From: Alphaproteobacteria bacterium | GTDB taxonomy: Bacteria; Pseudomonadota; Alphaproteobacteria; Micropepsales; Micropepsaceae | Assembly (NCBI GenBank): GCA_025924715.1 | Contig: JAICHV010000016.1 | Span: forward strand, 1-64,000 | Length of the DNA: 64,000 nt | Direction of reading: 5' to 3' | In this document: positions 18,600 to 27,337 of the stretch, piece after piece | Layout: each line of letters begins with the position of its first letter | How positions within the stretch are numbered: the stretch's first letter is position 1 | Notes under the pieces: generated by a model | Told to the model about the DNA's origin: nothing | The model's input: the letters and a program-made list of their open reading frames with translations, nothing else | Databases searched by the model: none | Made by a program: the position numbers and the translations under genes

Positions 18600-19487
18600 A
18601 TGCTGACGGCGTTACGCCTGTTCGATTTACAGGTTACATTTGAAAGCGACGAGGTTACGGCGTTACGGGCGGTGCGTGCTCTCTATCCCGACGCGCAAGA
18701 TGCCGATGGACTGGGACATTCCATTTACATTGTAATTCGAATATCCCAAGCGGGCAGCGATGGGCGGCTTGGTGCGATAACCGTCAATGGACCACGGATC
18801 GAGATCCATGGTCCTTCGATCCGCGGCGCGGCGAACGCGAAAGGCAAAACCGGCTGGTGCGAAATCCCGCGCGGGTTGCTGGATGAGCCGCAAAGCCTGG
18901 CCGAGATCCTGGACAGTCTGGTGCTGTTTCTCGTCACCCATAGCGGACGCACGCCCCTGCATGCTTGCGCTTTTCGGATGGGCGGGACGGCGCTGGTGCT
19001 GGCGGGACGCAGCGGGGCCGGCAAGAGCAGTTTGGCGCTGGCCGCCGCCCGTGCCGGTCTGCCGGTGTTGACGGACGACACGGTCTATCTTCAAACGCAG
19101 CCGCGGCTGACCGTGTGGGGATTGTCGCGACCCTTGCATGTCTTCGAGAAAGATGCGCCCGGCGTGGCGGGTCTGAAACGATGGCGCGCCGGGCGGCTCA
19201 AAAAGGCGGTCATCGTGGCATCGCGCGTGCCCAAGGCGGAACATGCCAGATTATGCCTGCTGGAGCATGGCACCCGTGTCGCGCTTATGCCGCTTGGGAC
19301 CCGGGATGCCATAACCGAATTGATGGGGGGGCTGGAGCCGGGCTTTGATCTGTTCCGCGAGGCCTTGCCCCATGCCTTGCGCGCGGTGGTGCAAGACGGC
19401 GCTTGGCGGCTGACATTATCTGCCGACCCCGATGAGGCCATCGCTTTATTGCAGCAGTGCTTCACAACCTTGCCCGGCGCGGCATGA
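18600..19487 (+). CDS. HPr kinase-like protein (HprK-related kinase)
   Basis: A 295-residue protein from the ATG at 18600. The C-terminal half has an HPr-kinase-type nucleotide site: P-loop AGRSGAGKSSLAL and, 14 residues on, the Asp pair in PVLTDDTVYLQ that binds metal in HprK. There is no HPr, EIIA or PTS gene nearby and the N-terminal half is unlike true HprK, so this is the HprK-related group. In paeninodin-type lasso clusters such kinases phosphorylate the precursor peptide; other members have no known substrate. It is coupled by ATGA to the downstream glycosyltransferase. The gene's 5' end looks more AT-rich than its surroundings. Confidence 0.8.
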   Translation: MLTALRLFDLQVTFESDEVTALRAVRALYPDAQDADGLGHSIYIVIRISQAGSDGRLGAITVNGPRIEIHGPSIRGAANAKGKTGWCEIPRGLLDEPQSLAEILDSLVLFLVTHSGRTPLHACAFRMGGTALVLAGRSGAGKSSLALAAARAGLPVLTDDTVYLQTQPRLTVWGLSRPLHVFEKDAPGVAGLKRWRAGRLKKAVIVASRVPKAEHARLCLLEHGTRVALMPLGTRDAITELMGGLEPGFDLFREALPHALRAVVQDGAWRLTLSADPDEAIALLQQCFTTLPGAA

Positions 19488-20617
19488 CGCTTTTGCATGT
19501 CGTGCAGGTGGGTTGTGGCCCGCATCCCAAGGGGCTCGGCGGCGCGGCTTTGCTCCAGGCTTGGCCGAGTTTGGGCCTGCTGCCATCGGCGATTGCCGCG
19601 GCCGGGGCAAAGGTGACGGTGCTTCAGGCCGCGCGGGCGGATGAGACGCTGGAGCGCGATGGCGTGGCCTTCCGGTTTGTCGCGGAGCCATGGCTGGGGC
19701 GGCGCAATTGGGGCGGCTTGCGACCGGCGCGTTTGGCGCGTGTTGCCCATTCGCTGAAGCCGGACATCATCCATGTCCATGGGCTGCATTTCGCATTTCA
19801 TACCCGCGCCTTGTGCCGGCTTGGCGTGCCGGTGGTGGTGCAGGATCACGCCGGCGATCCGGGCGCGCGGTTGCGCCGGCTTCACCGTTATGGGCTCGCG
19901 AAGATAAAGGGCGCCGCCTTCACGGCCGCGGCACAGGCGGATCCTTTTCGCCGCGCCGGCATTTTACCGGCCGAGGCGAAAATATTCGCGATCGCGGAAT
20001 CCTCTTCCACATTTTGTCCCGGCGATCGCGCCGCCGCCCGCGCCGCCACCGGCCTTTTCGGCGACCCCGCTTTGCTGTGGGTGGGACGGCTGAACCACAA
20101 CAAGGACCCCCACACCATCTTGAACGCCGTCGCGCGCCTCGCCGCGGAACGCCCGCAGGTTCATCTGTGGATGTGTTTCCATGAGGCGCCGTTATTGAAC
20201 GCGGTGCGGGCGCAAATCGCCTCGGACTCTGCGCTGGCGGCGCGGGTGCATCTGTTGGGTGAGGTGCCGCCGGCTCGGATCGAATTGCTCTGCCGGGCGG
20301 CCGATCTGTTCGTGCTGGGTAGCCAGCGGGAAGGGTCGGGCTATGCGCTTTTGGAAGCGATGGCCTGCGGCCTGCCTGCGGTGGTGAGCGATATTCCTTC
20401 GTTCCGCCAGCTTACCGGCGATGGCCATGTCGGGGCCTTGGTCCAGTGCGGCGATGCGGCAGGATTCGCCGCCGCTATTGCCGATCTGGCGGCGCGGCCG
20501 GCATCGGCGCTGCGTGCGGCGGTGCAGGCGCATTTCGAGGCCGAATTGTCCTTTGCCGCCATCGCATCTCAATGGATGCAGGCCTATCGCCTATTGGTCG
20601 GGAAATCTTCCGCATGA
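19484..20617 (+). CDS. Glycosyltransferase family 4 protein
   Basis: A 377-residue GT-B fold enzyme from the ATG at 19484, which overlaps the kinase stop. The N-terminal domain has the acceptor-side glycine loop (HPKGLGGAA) and IIHVHGLHFAFHTRA. The C-terminal domain has LLWVGRLNHNKDPHTIL and the GT4 E-x7-E motif in REGSGYALLEAMACG with PAVVSD. It transfers an activated sugar to an unknown acceptor in the cytoplasm. It is cotranscribed with the HPr-kinase-like gene and a second GT4 gene, so the island's product, or a carrier lipid, is probably glycosylated. Confidence 0.87.
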   Translation: MTLLHVVQVGCGPHPKGLGGAALLQAWPSLGLLPSAIAAAGAKVTVLQAARADETLERDGVAFRFVAEPWLGRRNWGGLRPARLARVAHSLKPDIIHVHGLHFAFHTRALCRLGVPVVVQDHAGDPGARLRRLHRYGLAKIKGAAFTAAAQADPFRRAGILPAEAKIFAIAESSSTFCPGDRAAARAATGLFGDPALLWVGRLNHNKDPHTILNAVARLAAERPQVHLWMCFHEAPLLNAVRAQIASDSALAARVHLLGEVPPARIELLCRAADLFVLGSQREGSGYALLEAMACGLPAVVSDIPSFRQLTGDGHVGALVQCGDAAGFAAAIADLAARPASALRAAVQAHFEAELSFAAIASQWMQAYRLLVGKSSA

Positions 20618-21729
20618 AGATTGCGATCATCGTGTCCGGTGGCGTGGACAGAAGCGGGGTATATCGCGTGGTGCCCTGTCTGTTGTGGCTGATTGAAAGG
20701 CTTGTCCGGGCGGGCGACGAGGTCCATGTTTTCGCGGTCTGCCAAGATCCGCAGCCGGGGAGCTGGCCGCTGCTCGGCGCCACCATCCACAACGCCGGCA
20801 ATTCCCTATGGCGCCTGCTGCTGCAGATTGCGGCGGAACATCGTCGCGGGTGTTTCGACGTCAGTCATGCGCTCTGGTCGGCTCCGGCGAATCTCGCGGC
20901 GCTGCTGGCGAAATATCTGTTGGGGGTGCCGATGCTGCTCTATTTCGGCGGAGGGGAATTGTCGTCTTTGCCCGATATCGGATATGGCAGCCTGCGCAGC
21001 CGAAAGGGGAGGTTATTTCTGCGCTGTTGTGTGGCCGGAGCAAGCCATATCGCGGCACAGAGCCAGCCGTTGGTCGCGCGTGCTGCCACCATGAACATCC
21101 GGGCCGAGCGTATGGCTTTGGGCGTCGCGCTGGATCAATGGCCGCAAGCGGCGCCCAGACCGCTGGATCCCTCTAAGCCTGTTCGTCTGCTGCATGTCGG
21201 CAGTCTCAATGGCGTGAAGGATCACGCCATGCTGCTGCGGGCGGCCGCCGCTCTCAAAGCCCGCAACATCGCTTTTGAATTGAGTTTGATCGGCGCCGAC
21301 ACCTTTGCGGATCAACGGGTACAAGCGATGGCGCGGCGGCTTGGCTTGGACGCCCAAGTGCGTTTTCACGGCTTTGTGCCGCATCACCGGCTGCGGGACT
21401 TTTTCGATCAGGCCGACTTTCTTCTCGTAACCTCACGGCAGGAAGCCGGGCCTGTCGTCGCCCTCGAAGCAGCCATTGCGGGCGTTGCGGTGGTCGGAAC
21501 GGATGTCGGTCATCTCTCGGAATGGTCGCCGCAGGGCGCGCGCGTGGTCTCTTCCGGCGACAGTGAGGGACTGGCCGAGGCGATTATAGGCCTTCTGGCA
21601 GACGAAACGGCGCGGATCGGCCTGGCGACACAGGCACAAAGAAGGGCCCTTCTCGAAAATGCCGATGTCACCAGTGCTCGTTTTCGCAGGGTCTATGCCG
21701 GGCTCGCCGGCAGGAGCGCTGCGCTATAG
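20614..21729 (+). CDS. Glycosyltransferase family 4 protein
   Basis: A 371-residue GT4 enzyme from the ATG at 20614 (ATGA overlap with the previous gene). The start is MKIAIIVSGGVDRSGVYRVV. The C-terminal nucleotide-sugar domain has VRLLHVGSLNGVKDHAMLLR, RFHGFVPHHRL and the E-x7-E pair in RQEAGPVVALEAAIAG. Its last six bases overlap the convergent SPASM radical SAM gene. It is third in the kinase-GT-GT operon; donor and acceptor sugars cannot be predicted. Confidence 0.87.
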   Translation: MKIAIIVSGGVDRSGVYRVVPCLLWLIERLVRAGDEVHVFAVCQDPQPGSWPLLGATIHNAGNSLWRLLLQIAAEHRRGCFDVSHALWSAPANLAALLAKYLLGVPMLLYFGGGELSSLPDIGYGSLRSRKGRLFLRCCVAGASHIAAQSQPLVARAATMNIRAERMALGVALDQWPQAAPRPLDPSKPVRLLHVGSLNGVKDHAMLLRAAAALKARNIAFELSLIGADTFADQRVQAMARRLGLDAQVRFHGFVPHHRLRDFFDQADFLLVTSRQEAGPVVALEAAIAGVAVVGTDVGHLSEWSPQGARVVSSGDSEGLAEAIIGLLADETARIGLATQAQRRALLENADVTSARFRRVYAGLAGRSAAL

Positions 21730-22848
21730 GCGAGCCTGATCGGCGCCGCCAAAGCCGCCGCAGCAGCGGCTGCAAGCCGGCAATAGCCCACCCGCTTGCG
21801 CCAAGGTCTGGCGCAGGCCGGAAATCGCCGGGTGATTCCAAAGCTGTTCCAGAGGCTGGTCGCGGATATTGGCGATGGGAAAGCGAAAGCAGCGGCCATG
21901 GACCGGAATGACTTCGCCATCGGCATCGATCATCAGGCTACGAAACGCGTCATGGCAATAGCGGCCGATCTTGACTTGCGGGTAGCGGTAATAGGTTTCC
22001 AGAGCCGCGCGCGTGGTGATGCCCGGCTGTATTTTCACTGGGAAAGGATAGCGGCTCGCCGCGATCTCGGTCAGTTCCTGCGACAGCACATCAAGGTCGA
22101 TGGCGGCGGGATCGGCCTCGAAGACATTGGACGGCGTCGCCGGCAATACTGCGCCATGCAGCAGATTGTGTTGCTCCGCCTGCTCGGCGGTGACGAAGTT
22201 GTTGTGGATCAAGCCGATGCGCTTCAAGGGCAGATGGCGCATCTGTGCCAGGAATTCCCGCAGCGATCCGCTATTCCACTGGGTGATGGTGCAATAGACG
22301 GAAATTTCCGGGGGCGACGGCATCGCCGCCACCGCCTCGATCCCCTGCACCGCCCGGGTAAAACTGCCTTTGTGCCGGCGGATGCCGTCATGAACCGCTT
22401 CGGGCCCATCCAGTGAGACCGCCAGCACATTGGCGGCGCTGACTTCCTTTGCCCGGCGCGGCAACAACAGCCCATTGGTGGTGACCGAGGTCAAAAGCTT
22501 GCGGGCACGGGCATAGGCAAGAGCCTCTCCCAGCGGCGGCCAGGCCAGCGGTTCGGTATAGACAAAGGCGAGCTGGGTCCGCGGCCAGCTTGCCGCGACC
22601 TGGTCCACGATGCGGCGCAGCAGCGCCATCGGCATATTCGCGGTCTTGGCCCCTACCAGATTTGCGCCAAAATTGGTCCCGTCATGGCCGGTGCCGACAT
22701 CGCACATCCGGCAATGCAGGTTGCAGTAATTGTTGACCCCCAGGATGACGTGCCGGGGCCCCAGGACCATATGGCCCGGCAGCAGGCGTTCATTCAGTCG
22801 GCGCAAGCCCAGCATGTCCGGTCTCGATAGGGGCCGCGATTTCACCAC
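21724..22848 (-). CDS. Radical SAM/SPASM domain protein
   Basis: A 374-residue protein. The radical SAM cysteines are C42, C46 and C49 in CNLHCRMC. The barrel includes FVYTEPLAWPPLGEAL, VTTNGLLL and VLAVSLDGPEAVHDGIRRH. The C-terminal region has the auxiliary-cluster (SPASM-type) cysteines: IGRYCHDAF, GRCFRFP with NIRDQPLEQLW, and PACSRCCGG. Members of this group include peptide-maturing enzymes and sugar or small-molecule dehydrogenases. It is convergent with the GT operon and likely monocistronic, with its promoter in the 117 bp before the dienelactone hydrolase gene. It is the third radical SAM enzyme of the island. Confidence 0.87.
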   Translation of the reverse strand: MVKSRPLSRPDMLGLRRLNERLLPGHMVLGPRHVILGVNNYCNLHCRMCDVGTGHDGTNFGANLVGAKTANMPMALLRRIVDQVAASWPRTQLAFVYTEPLAWPPLGEALAYARARKLLTSVTTNGLLLPRRAKEVSAANVLAVSLDGPEAVHDGIRRHKGSFTRAVQGIEAVAAMPSPPEISVYCTITQWNSGSLREFLAQMRHLPLKRIGLIHNNFVTAEQAEQHNLLHGAVLPATPSNVFEADPAAIDLDVLSQELTEIAASRYPFPVKIQPGITTRAALETYYRYPQVKIGRYCHDAFRSLMIDADGEVIPVHGRCFRFPIANIRDQPLEQLWNHPAISGLRQTLAQAGGLLPACSRCCGGFGGADQARL

Positions 22849-22965
22849 GGGGCGGGGGGCGCGAAAAGCGGGGCGGGGCCGCGTGACCCTGTAAAGCTTG
22901 GTTTTAGCCGGGCCGGCGCCGTGTTAAGCTTGACCCCAGGCCAGCCATCTCTTGGGAGGACTATT

Positions 22966-23859
22966 TTGGAACGCAAGAAAGCATCGGATTTTCCGCAGGA
23001 ACTGCTCGACCTGCTCGACTCATATGTTCATGGCGTGATTGGCCGGCGCGAATTCTTCGCGGGGGCCCAGAAATTCGCGGTCGGCGGCGTCACCGCGGCG
23101 GCCTTGTTCGAGATGCTGAGGCCCAATTACGCCTTGGCCAATCAGGTGCCCGAGGACGACAAGCGCATCAAGACCGAAAAAGTCACCGTCGCCTCGCCGC
23201 AGGGCAATGGCAAAATCGATTGCTATCTGGTGCGTCCCGCCGATGCCCGCGGCAAGCTGCCCGGTATCCTGGTGGTGCATGAAAATCGCGGCCTCAATCC
23301 CTACATCAAAGATGTGGCGCGGCGGCTGGCGACCAATGGCTATATGGCGCTGGCCCCGGACGGGCTCACTTCCGTCGGCGGCTATAGCGGCGATGACGAC
23401 AATGGCGCCAAGCTGTTCCAGCAGGTCGACGGCGCCAAGATGCGGGAGGATTTCTATGCCGCGGCGATGTATCTGAAGAACCGCCCCGATTGCACCGGCA
23501 AGATCGGCGCGGTCGGATTCTGCTTTGGCGGCGGTATCGTCAACCAGTTGGCGGTGCGCATGGGCTCCGATCTGGCGGCCGCCGTGCCGTTCTATGGCGC
23601 TCAGCCCAGCGCCGCCGATGTCGCCAAGATCAAGGCCCCGATCAATGCCCAATATGGCGAGCTCGATACCCGCATCAGCGGCGGCTGGCCGGCCTTTGAC
23701 GCCGCGCTGACCCAGGCGGGCGTGCCGCATGAAGGGCATATCTACAAAGGCGCCAATCACGGCTTCCACAACGACACCACGCCCCGTTATGACGAGGCTG
23801 CCGCCAAAGAGGCCTGGCAGCACACGCTGGATTGGTTCAACAAATATGTGAAGGCATAG
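22966..23859 (+). CDS. Dienelactone hydrolase family protein with N-terminal twin-Arg-like segment
   Basis: About 297 residues starting at the TTG at 22966, chosen because GGGAGGA sits six bases upstream; earlier in-frame codons lack a ribosome site. The N-terminal segment IGRREFFAGAQKFAVGG followed by a hydrophobic stretch resembles a Tat-type signal or anchor. The alpha/beta-hydrolase core has the Cys nucleophile in AVGFCFGGG, the oxyanion-side VVHENRGLNPYIKDVARR, and the catalytic His in GANHGFHNDTTPRYD. It probably hydrolyses an ester or lactone; the substrate is unknown. An intrinsic terminator follows within 25 bp. Confidence 0.88.
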   Translation: MERKKASDFPQELLDLLDSYVHGVIGRREFFAGAQKFAVGGVTAAALFEMLRPNYALANQVPEDDKRIKTEKVTVASPQGNGKIDCYLVRPADARGKLPGILVVHENRGLNPYIKDVARRLATNGYMALAPDGLTSVGGYSGDDDNGAKLFQQVDGAKMREDFYAAAMYLKNRPDCTGKIGAVGFCFGGGIVNQLAVRMGSDLAAAVPFYGAQPSAADVAKIKAPINAQYGELDTRISGGWPAFDAALTQAGVPHEGHIYKGANHGFHNDTTPRYDEAAAKEAWQHTLDWFNKYVKA

Positions 23860-23881
23860 GCTTGGGGATTTGACCGGGTCG

Positions 23882-23916
23882 GGGCCGGTGCGTCGGCGCA
23901 CCGGCCCTGTTTTTTT
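23882..23916 (+). terminator. Intrinsic terminator after the dienelactone hydrolase gene
   Basis: A perfect 11-bp stem GGGCCGGTGCG/CGCACCGGCCC (23882-23892 and 23897-23907) with a TCGG loop is followed by TGTTTTTTT. This is a strong Rho-independent terminator 22 bp after the stop codon. It insulates the next gene, whose ATG is at 23930. Confidence 0.93.
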
Positions 23917-23929
23917 GCGGCTCTGCACA

Positions 23930-25798
23930 ATGCAAAAGCGATTTCGCGCGGTTCCGGCCGACCTGGCTTGCCTGGGGTTGATTCTGTGCTGGGTGGTGGC
24001 GTTCAGCTATCCCTATTTCTTTTACTCGCTCACCAACAACACCCGCGAAATTCAGACCTATAATCTCGATACCATGGTGATGTTGAAGGCCATGAAGGGC
24101 GGCTTGGCGTCGCCATGGTTCCACATCCGCATGCCCGATTATGGGCATTTCTATTTCAACGTCGCCATGGTGATCGCCAAGGCCTATGGCTGGTTCTTTC
24201 CCCTGAGCGAGCGGGCGATTGTCTTCATTCTGCGCACTGTATCGCTGATCGGCGGCTGCGCCCTCATCGCCATGGTGTTCGTGTTCGCGCGGCGCTTTTT
24301 GGGGCCCTTGGCGGCGGTTTTCGCCGCGGCGATGACGGGATTCTCGCCCGTGCTGGTGGAATATTCCAACCAGGTAAAGCCCGACACCTGGCAGGCATTT
24401 TTCCTGGTGCTGTCCTTTTATGGACTGGCCCACGCCTTTGAGCCCCCCGCGGGCGATGCGCGCCGCTGGCATGCGGGCTTTGCTTGGGTGATAGCGGCCT
24501 CGGCGGCGGCCGGCGCGGCTTTCGGTTCGAAATATCAGGGCGTGTTCCTGGCGCCCTACCTCATCTTCGCCGCGTTTTGCGTGCCGGTTGCAGGAATTTC
24601 CGATCGGTACTTGGTGCGGGCCTGGCGTGTCGCCGTGGCGACGGCGCTGCCGCTGGGGATCGCATTGCTGCTCCTGGCCCGGCTGCATCACGAACGCATC
24701 ATCGCTTTCATGTTGCTCACCGATCGGGTGCGGCCGGGTTCTTTTCTGCTTCCGGCCATCAAGGGGTTGCGGATCGGCGCTTTGGTGCTGGGACCGCTGC
24801 TGCTGGCCATGGCGGGCGCGCATCTGTTGGGCTTCGATTTTGGCAAGCTGCGCGGCGCCCTCGCCAGGCGGGTGATGATACTCCTCTCGGTGGGTTTGGC
24901 TTTTGTTGTCACCTTCTTTCTGACCTCGCCTTGGGTGTTCTCGCATCTGGAGTTCTTCCGCGAGCTTTATCTGCGGTCCGGTACGGTCGGCGAGGGGGAG
25001 CATTTCGGGCTGCGCTGGCTCGCCATGGTGTTCGGCCTCTCCGGCTTTCGCACCGATTTTCTGTTCTACAGCACCAGTATCTTGGCCTTGCTGGGAAGCA
25101 TTTTTCTGCTGGCCGACTTCGCCCGGGGTCGGCGTGACGGCGCGCGGCTGGGGCTGCTCTTCATGTTGGCTTTCGTTCTGATTTTCCTGGGTTTGCTGGT
25201 TACCACGGTGAATTGGGTGATCAGCAATTACGCCATACCCGTGGTGGCGCCGCTGGTCTTGCTGGCGGCTTTCGGACTGACCCGCCTGCCCACCGCGCTC
25301 ACCCCATGGCTTTCGCCGGCCAGAGCCAAAATCGCGGTCGCGGTATTGGCGGCTCTGGCAATCGCAGCCCAGATTTGGGATGGCGCCTCGCTGCTGCTGC
25401 AATATCCCACCCTGGTGGTGGCGCTATCCGATGAGAATCGGCTGCTGGGGGATTGGTTCAGCCGCTGTGTTCCCGTCGGCACCCGCATCCTGGCAGTGCC
25501 TTACAGTTATGTGCCGCCGCCTTTCGACAATTATGTGATGGCGGAAGGCTATTGGTATTTGGATTGGGTCAAGCCCCAGATCGTGACCACTGAGGCGCGG
25601 CGCATCGCCCAGGCGGCGCAGGAGGAACGGCGGCTGGCAAGCCTTCCCAACTATACCCGCTCCGATCTGGCGCGCTTTTACGATGTGGTGTTGCGATCGC
25701 CGCAATGGGTGGCCGGCCCAAAAATTGGAAGCTTCCAGATTCATATGCAGCGCGGTTTCATGTTGAACCCCGCTTGTCAGGCGCCCGCTCACAGATAG
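23930..25798 (+). CDS. Polytopic membrane glycosyltransferase (GT-C / PMT-like)
   Basis: A 622-residue integral membrane protein from the ATG at 23930, with roughly 12 hydrophobic helices. The first is LACLGLILCWVVAFSYPYFF. A long loop after it contains EIQTYNLDTMVMLKAM, where GT-C enzymes carry their catalytic acid, and the protein ends in a soluble domain of about 150 residues. The architecture matches dolichyl/polyprenyl-phosphate-sugar-dependent GT-C transferases of the ArnT/PMT group. The sugar and acceptor are unknown. It converges with cardiolipin synthase, overlapping by 10 bp. Confidence 0.75.
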   Translation: MQKRFRAVPADLACLGLILCWVVAFSYPYFFYSLTNNTREIQTYNLDTMVMLKAMKGGLASPWFHIRMPDYGHFYFNVAMVIAKAYGWFFPLSERAIVFILRTVSLIGGCALIAMVFVFARRFLGPLAAVFAAAMTGFSPVLVEYSNQVKPDTWQAFFLVLSFYGLAHAFEPPAGDARRWHAGFAWVIAASAAAGAAFGSKYQGVFLAPYLIFAAFCVPVAGISDRYLVRAWRVAVATALPLGIALLLLARLHHERIIAFMLLTDRVRPGSFLLPAIKGLRIGALVLGPLLLAMAGAHLLGFDFGKLRGALARRVMILLSVGLAFVVTFFLTSPWVFSHLEFFRELYLRSGTVGEGEHFGLRWLAMVFGLSGFRTDFLFYSTSILALLGSIFLLADFARGRRDGARLGLLFMLAFVLIFLGLLVTTVNWVISNYAIPVVAPLVLLAAFGLTRLPTALTPWLSPARAKIAVAVLAALAIAAQIWDGASLLLQYPTLVVALSDENRLLGDWFSRCVPVGTRILAVPYSYVPPPFDNYVMAEGYWYLDWVKPQIVTTEARRIAQAAQEERRLASLPNYTRSDLARFYDVVLRSPQWVAGPKIGSFQIHMQRGFMLNPACQAPAHR

Positions 25799-27228
25799 GG
25801 CATCATCAGCCGCACCAAGGCGTTGCGGAGGCGCAAGATCATCGCTTCGCGCCCCAGCGCATCATAGTCGAGTTTGCGGGCGCCGGCGAGTTTGGCATCG
25901 ATGATCGCATCCAGCTTGCCGGCGAGGTCGCGGTCATAGCATTCCAGGTCGAATTCGAAATTCAGCCTCAAGCTGCGCGCATCCCAGTTGGAACTGCCGA
26001 TCAAGCTCCAATATCCATCCATCACCACCAGCTTGGAATGGTCGAAGGGCTGCGGGCTCAGATACACGTCGGCATGGACATGACGAAAAAACCGCAAATG
26101 GCCTCGCATCGCCCAGTCCATATAGATGGAATCGGTGATTTGCGGCAGCAGGATCTCCACGGTGACGCCGCGCAGCACCGCTTCGGCGATGGCGAATTGC
26201 AAGCGCTGATCGGGCAGAAAATAGGGGGTGACAATGCGCACCCGTTTGCGCGCCAGGCCTAGCGCCGCACCGATGATCAGCTCGATCCGGTAGAGATCGT
26301 GATCGGGACCGGAGCGCACCGCCCGCGCCGAGACTTCGCCGGCGGGGGCCAGCGCCGGCCACCAGATATCGTGATCGAGTTCTTCGCCGGTGATGAAAGC
26401 CCAATCGCTGGCAAAGGCTTCCATGATGGGGGCGACGCCGGGACCTTGGATGCGGAAGTGAATATCCTCGACATAGGGTTGTCCGGCCGCCGCGGCGCGG
26501 CTGGCGGAATGCTGGTCGGAGATGTTCATGCCGCCGGTGAAGGCGAGGTTGCCGTCCACGATCAGCAGCTTGCGGTGGTTGCGCATGTTGAGAAACGGCA
26601 TGCGCCATGGCACCCAAGTGTGCAGAAAACGCGCCGCCGCCAGGCCGCCGCGGCGCATGCGGTAAAAGATCCGCGGCGCGAAATAGCCGATGCCGACACT
26701 GTCGAGCAGGACCCGCACCTCGACGCCGCGCGCTTTGGCGGCAATCATGGCATCGGCGAATTGCCGCCCCGTGGTGTCATCGCGGAAAATATAGGACGCG
26801 AGCGCGACGGAGTGGCGGGCCCCCGCGATCGCCGCCAGCATCACCGGATAAGCGGTGTCGCCGCCTTTCAGGATTTCTATGGCATTGCCGGCACTGGGTT
26901 CGCTGCCGGTGATGCGCTCGCTGGCCTTGTCCATCAGGATGGCTTCGGGATCGCGGGGCGGCGCGGCGGCGAAGGGGCGAGCCCCGGTCAATGTCGCGCG
27001 GCGCCGGAGCTTGAGGGCGCGGCGGGTCACCCGATTGATGCCGAACAGAAAATACAGCAAGGCGCCGAACACCGGCGACAGCCATACCGCGGCGATCCAG
27101 CCCAAAGCGGCGCGCACGTCGCTTTTCTTGAGCAGCACATCGACCGTCACCAACGCGGAAAGGCCGATATAGACAAGCCCGAGCAGCTCGCCGGTCCAGG
27201 GCGATGTCCAGAGAAAGGAGAATGGCAT
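25789..27228 (-). CDS. cls: Cardiolipin synthase (phospholipase D family)
   Basis: About 479 residues from the ATG at 27228; an ATG at 27264 is an alternative and neither has a good ribosome site. Two N-terminal membrane segments (LLGLVYIGLSALVTVDVLL and LGWIAAVWLSPVFGALLYFL) precede a duplicated phospholipase D core. The two HKD motifs are NHRKLLIVDGN with TGGMN, and DHSKLVVMDGY with IGSSN. It condenses phosphatidylglycerol (or a related donor) into cardiolipin at the inner membrane. It is divergent from the EEP phosphatase gene. Confidence 0.9.
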   Translation of the reverse strand: MPFSFLWTSPWTGELLGLVYIGLSALVTVDVLLKKSDVRAALGWIAAVWLSPVFGALLYFLFGINRVTRRALKLRRRATLTGARPFAAAPPRDPEAILMDKASERITGSEPSAGNAIEILKGGDTAYPVMLAAIAGARHSVALASYIFRDDTTGRQFADAMIAAKARGVEVRVLLDSVGIGYFAPRIFYRMRRGGLAAARFLHTWVPWRMPFLNMRNHRKLLIVDGNLAFTGGMNISDQHSASRAAAAGQPYVEDIHFRIQGPGVAPIMEAFASDWAFITGEELDHDIWWPALAPAGEVSARAVRSGPDHDLYRIELIIGAALGLARKRVRIVTPYFLPDQRLQFAIAEAVLRGVTVEILLPQITDSIYMDWAMRGHLRFFRHVHADVYLSPQPFDHSKLVVMDGYWSLIGSSNWDARSLRLNFEFDLECYDRDLAGKLDAIIDAKLAGARKLDYDALGREAMILRLRNALVRLMMPYL

Positions 27229-27289
27229 GGCTGCGGCGGTTTTTCCTTTGTTATCGGGAATCATCCCGCTTACCGTGGCGTTGCGCAAG

Positions 27290-27315
27290 GGAACCCGTGC
27301 CCACAGGGGCGCGTT
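27290..27315 (+). promoter_or_regulatory. Putative EcfG (general stress response) promoter
   Basis: GGAAC (27290-27294), 17 bases, CGTT (27312-27315), matching the alphaproteobacterial EcfG consensus. It ends 22 bp before the ATG of the downstream phosphatase gene in the correct orientation. Two more copies occur upstream of the small gene and glgA2 near 62 kb. Confidence 0.6.
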
Positions 27316-27337
27316 TCCAAAGCCCACGGAGCAAGGC

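Noticed and set aside
10252-22848. Calling the island a lasso peptide cluster
   Set aside because: Only the kinase, nucleotidyltransferase and exporter fit; no Asn-synthetase-like cyclase, transglutaminase-like protease, PqqD-like protein or precursor is visible.
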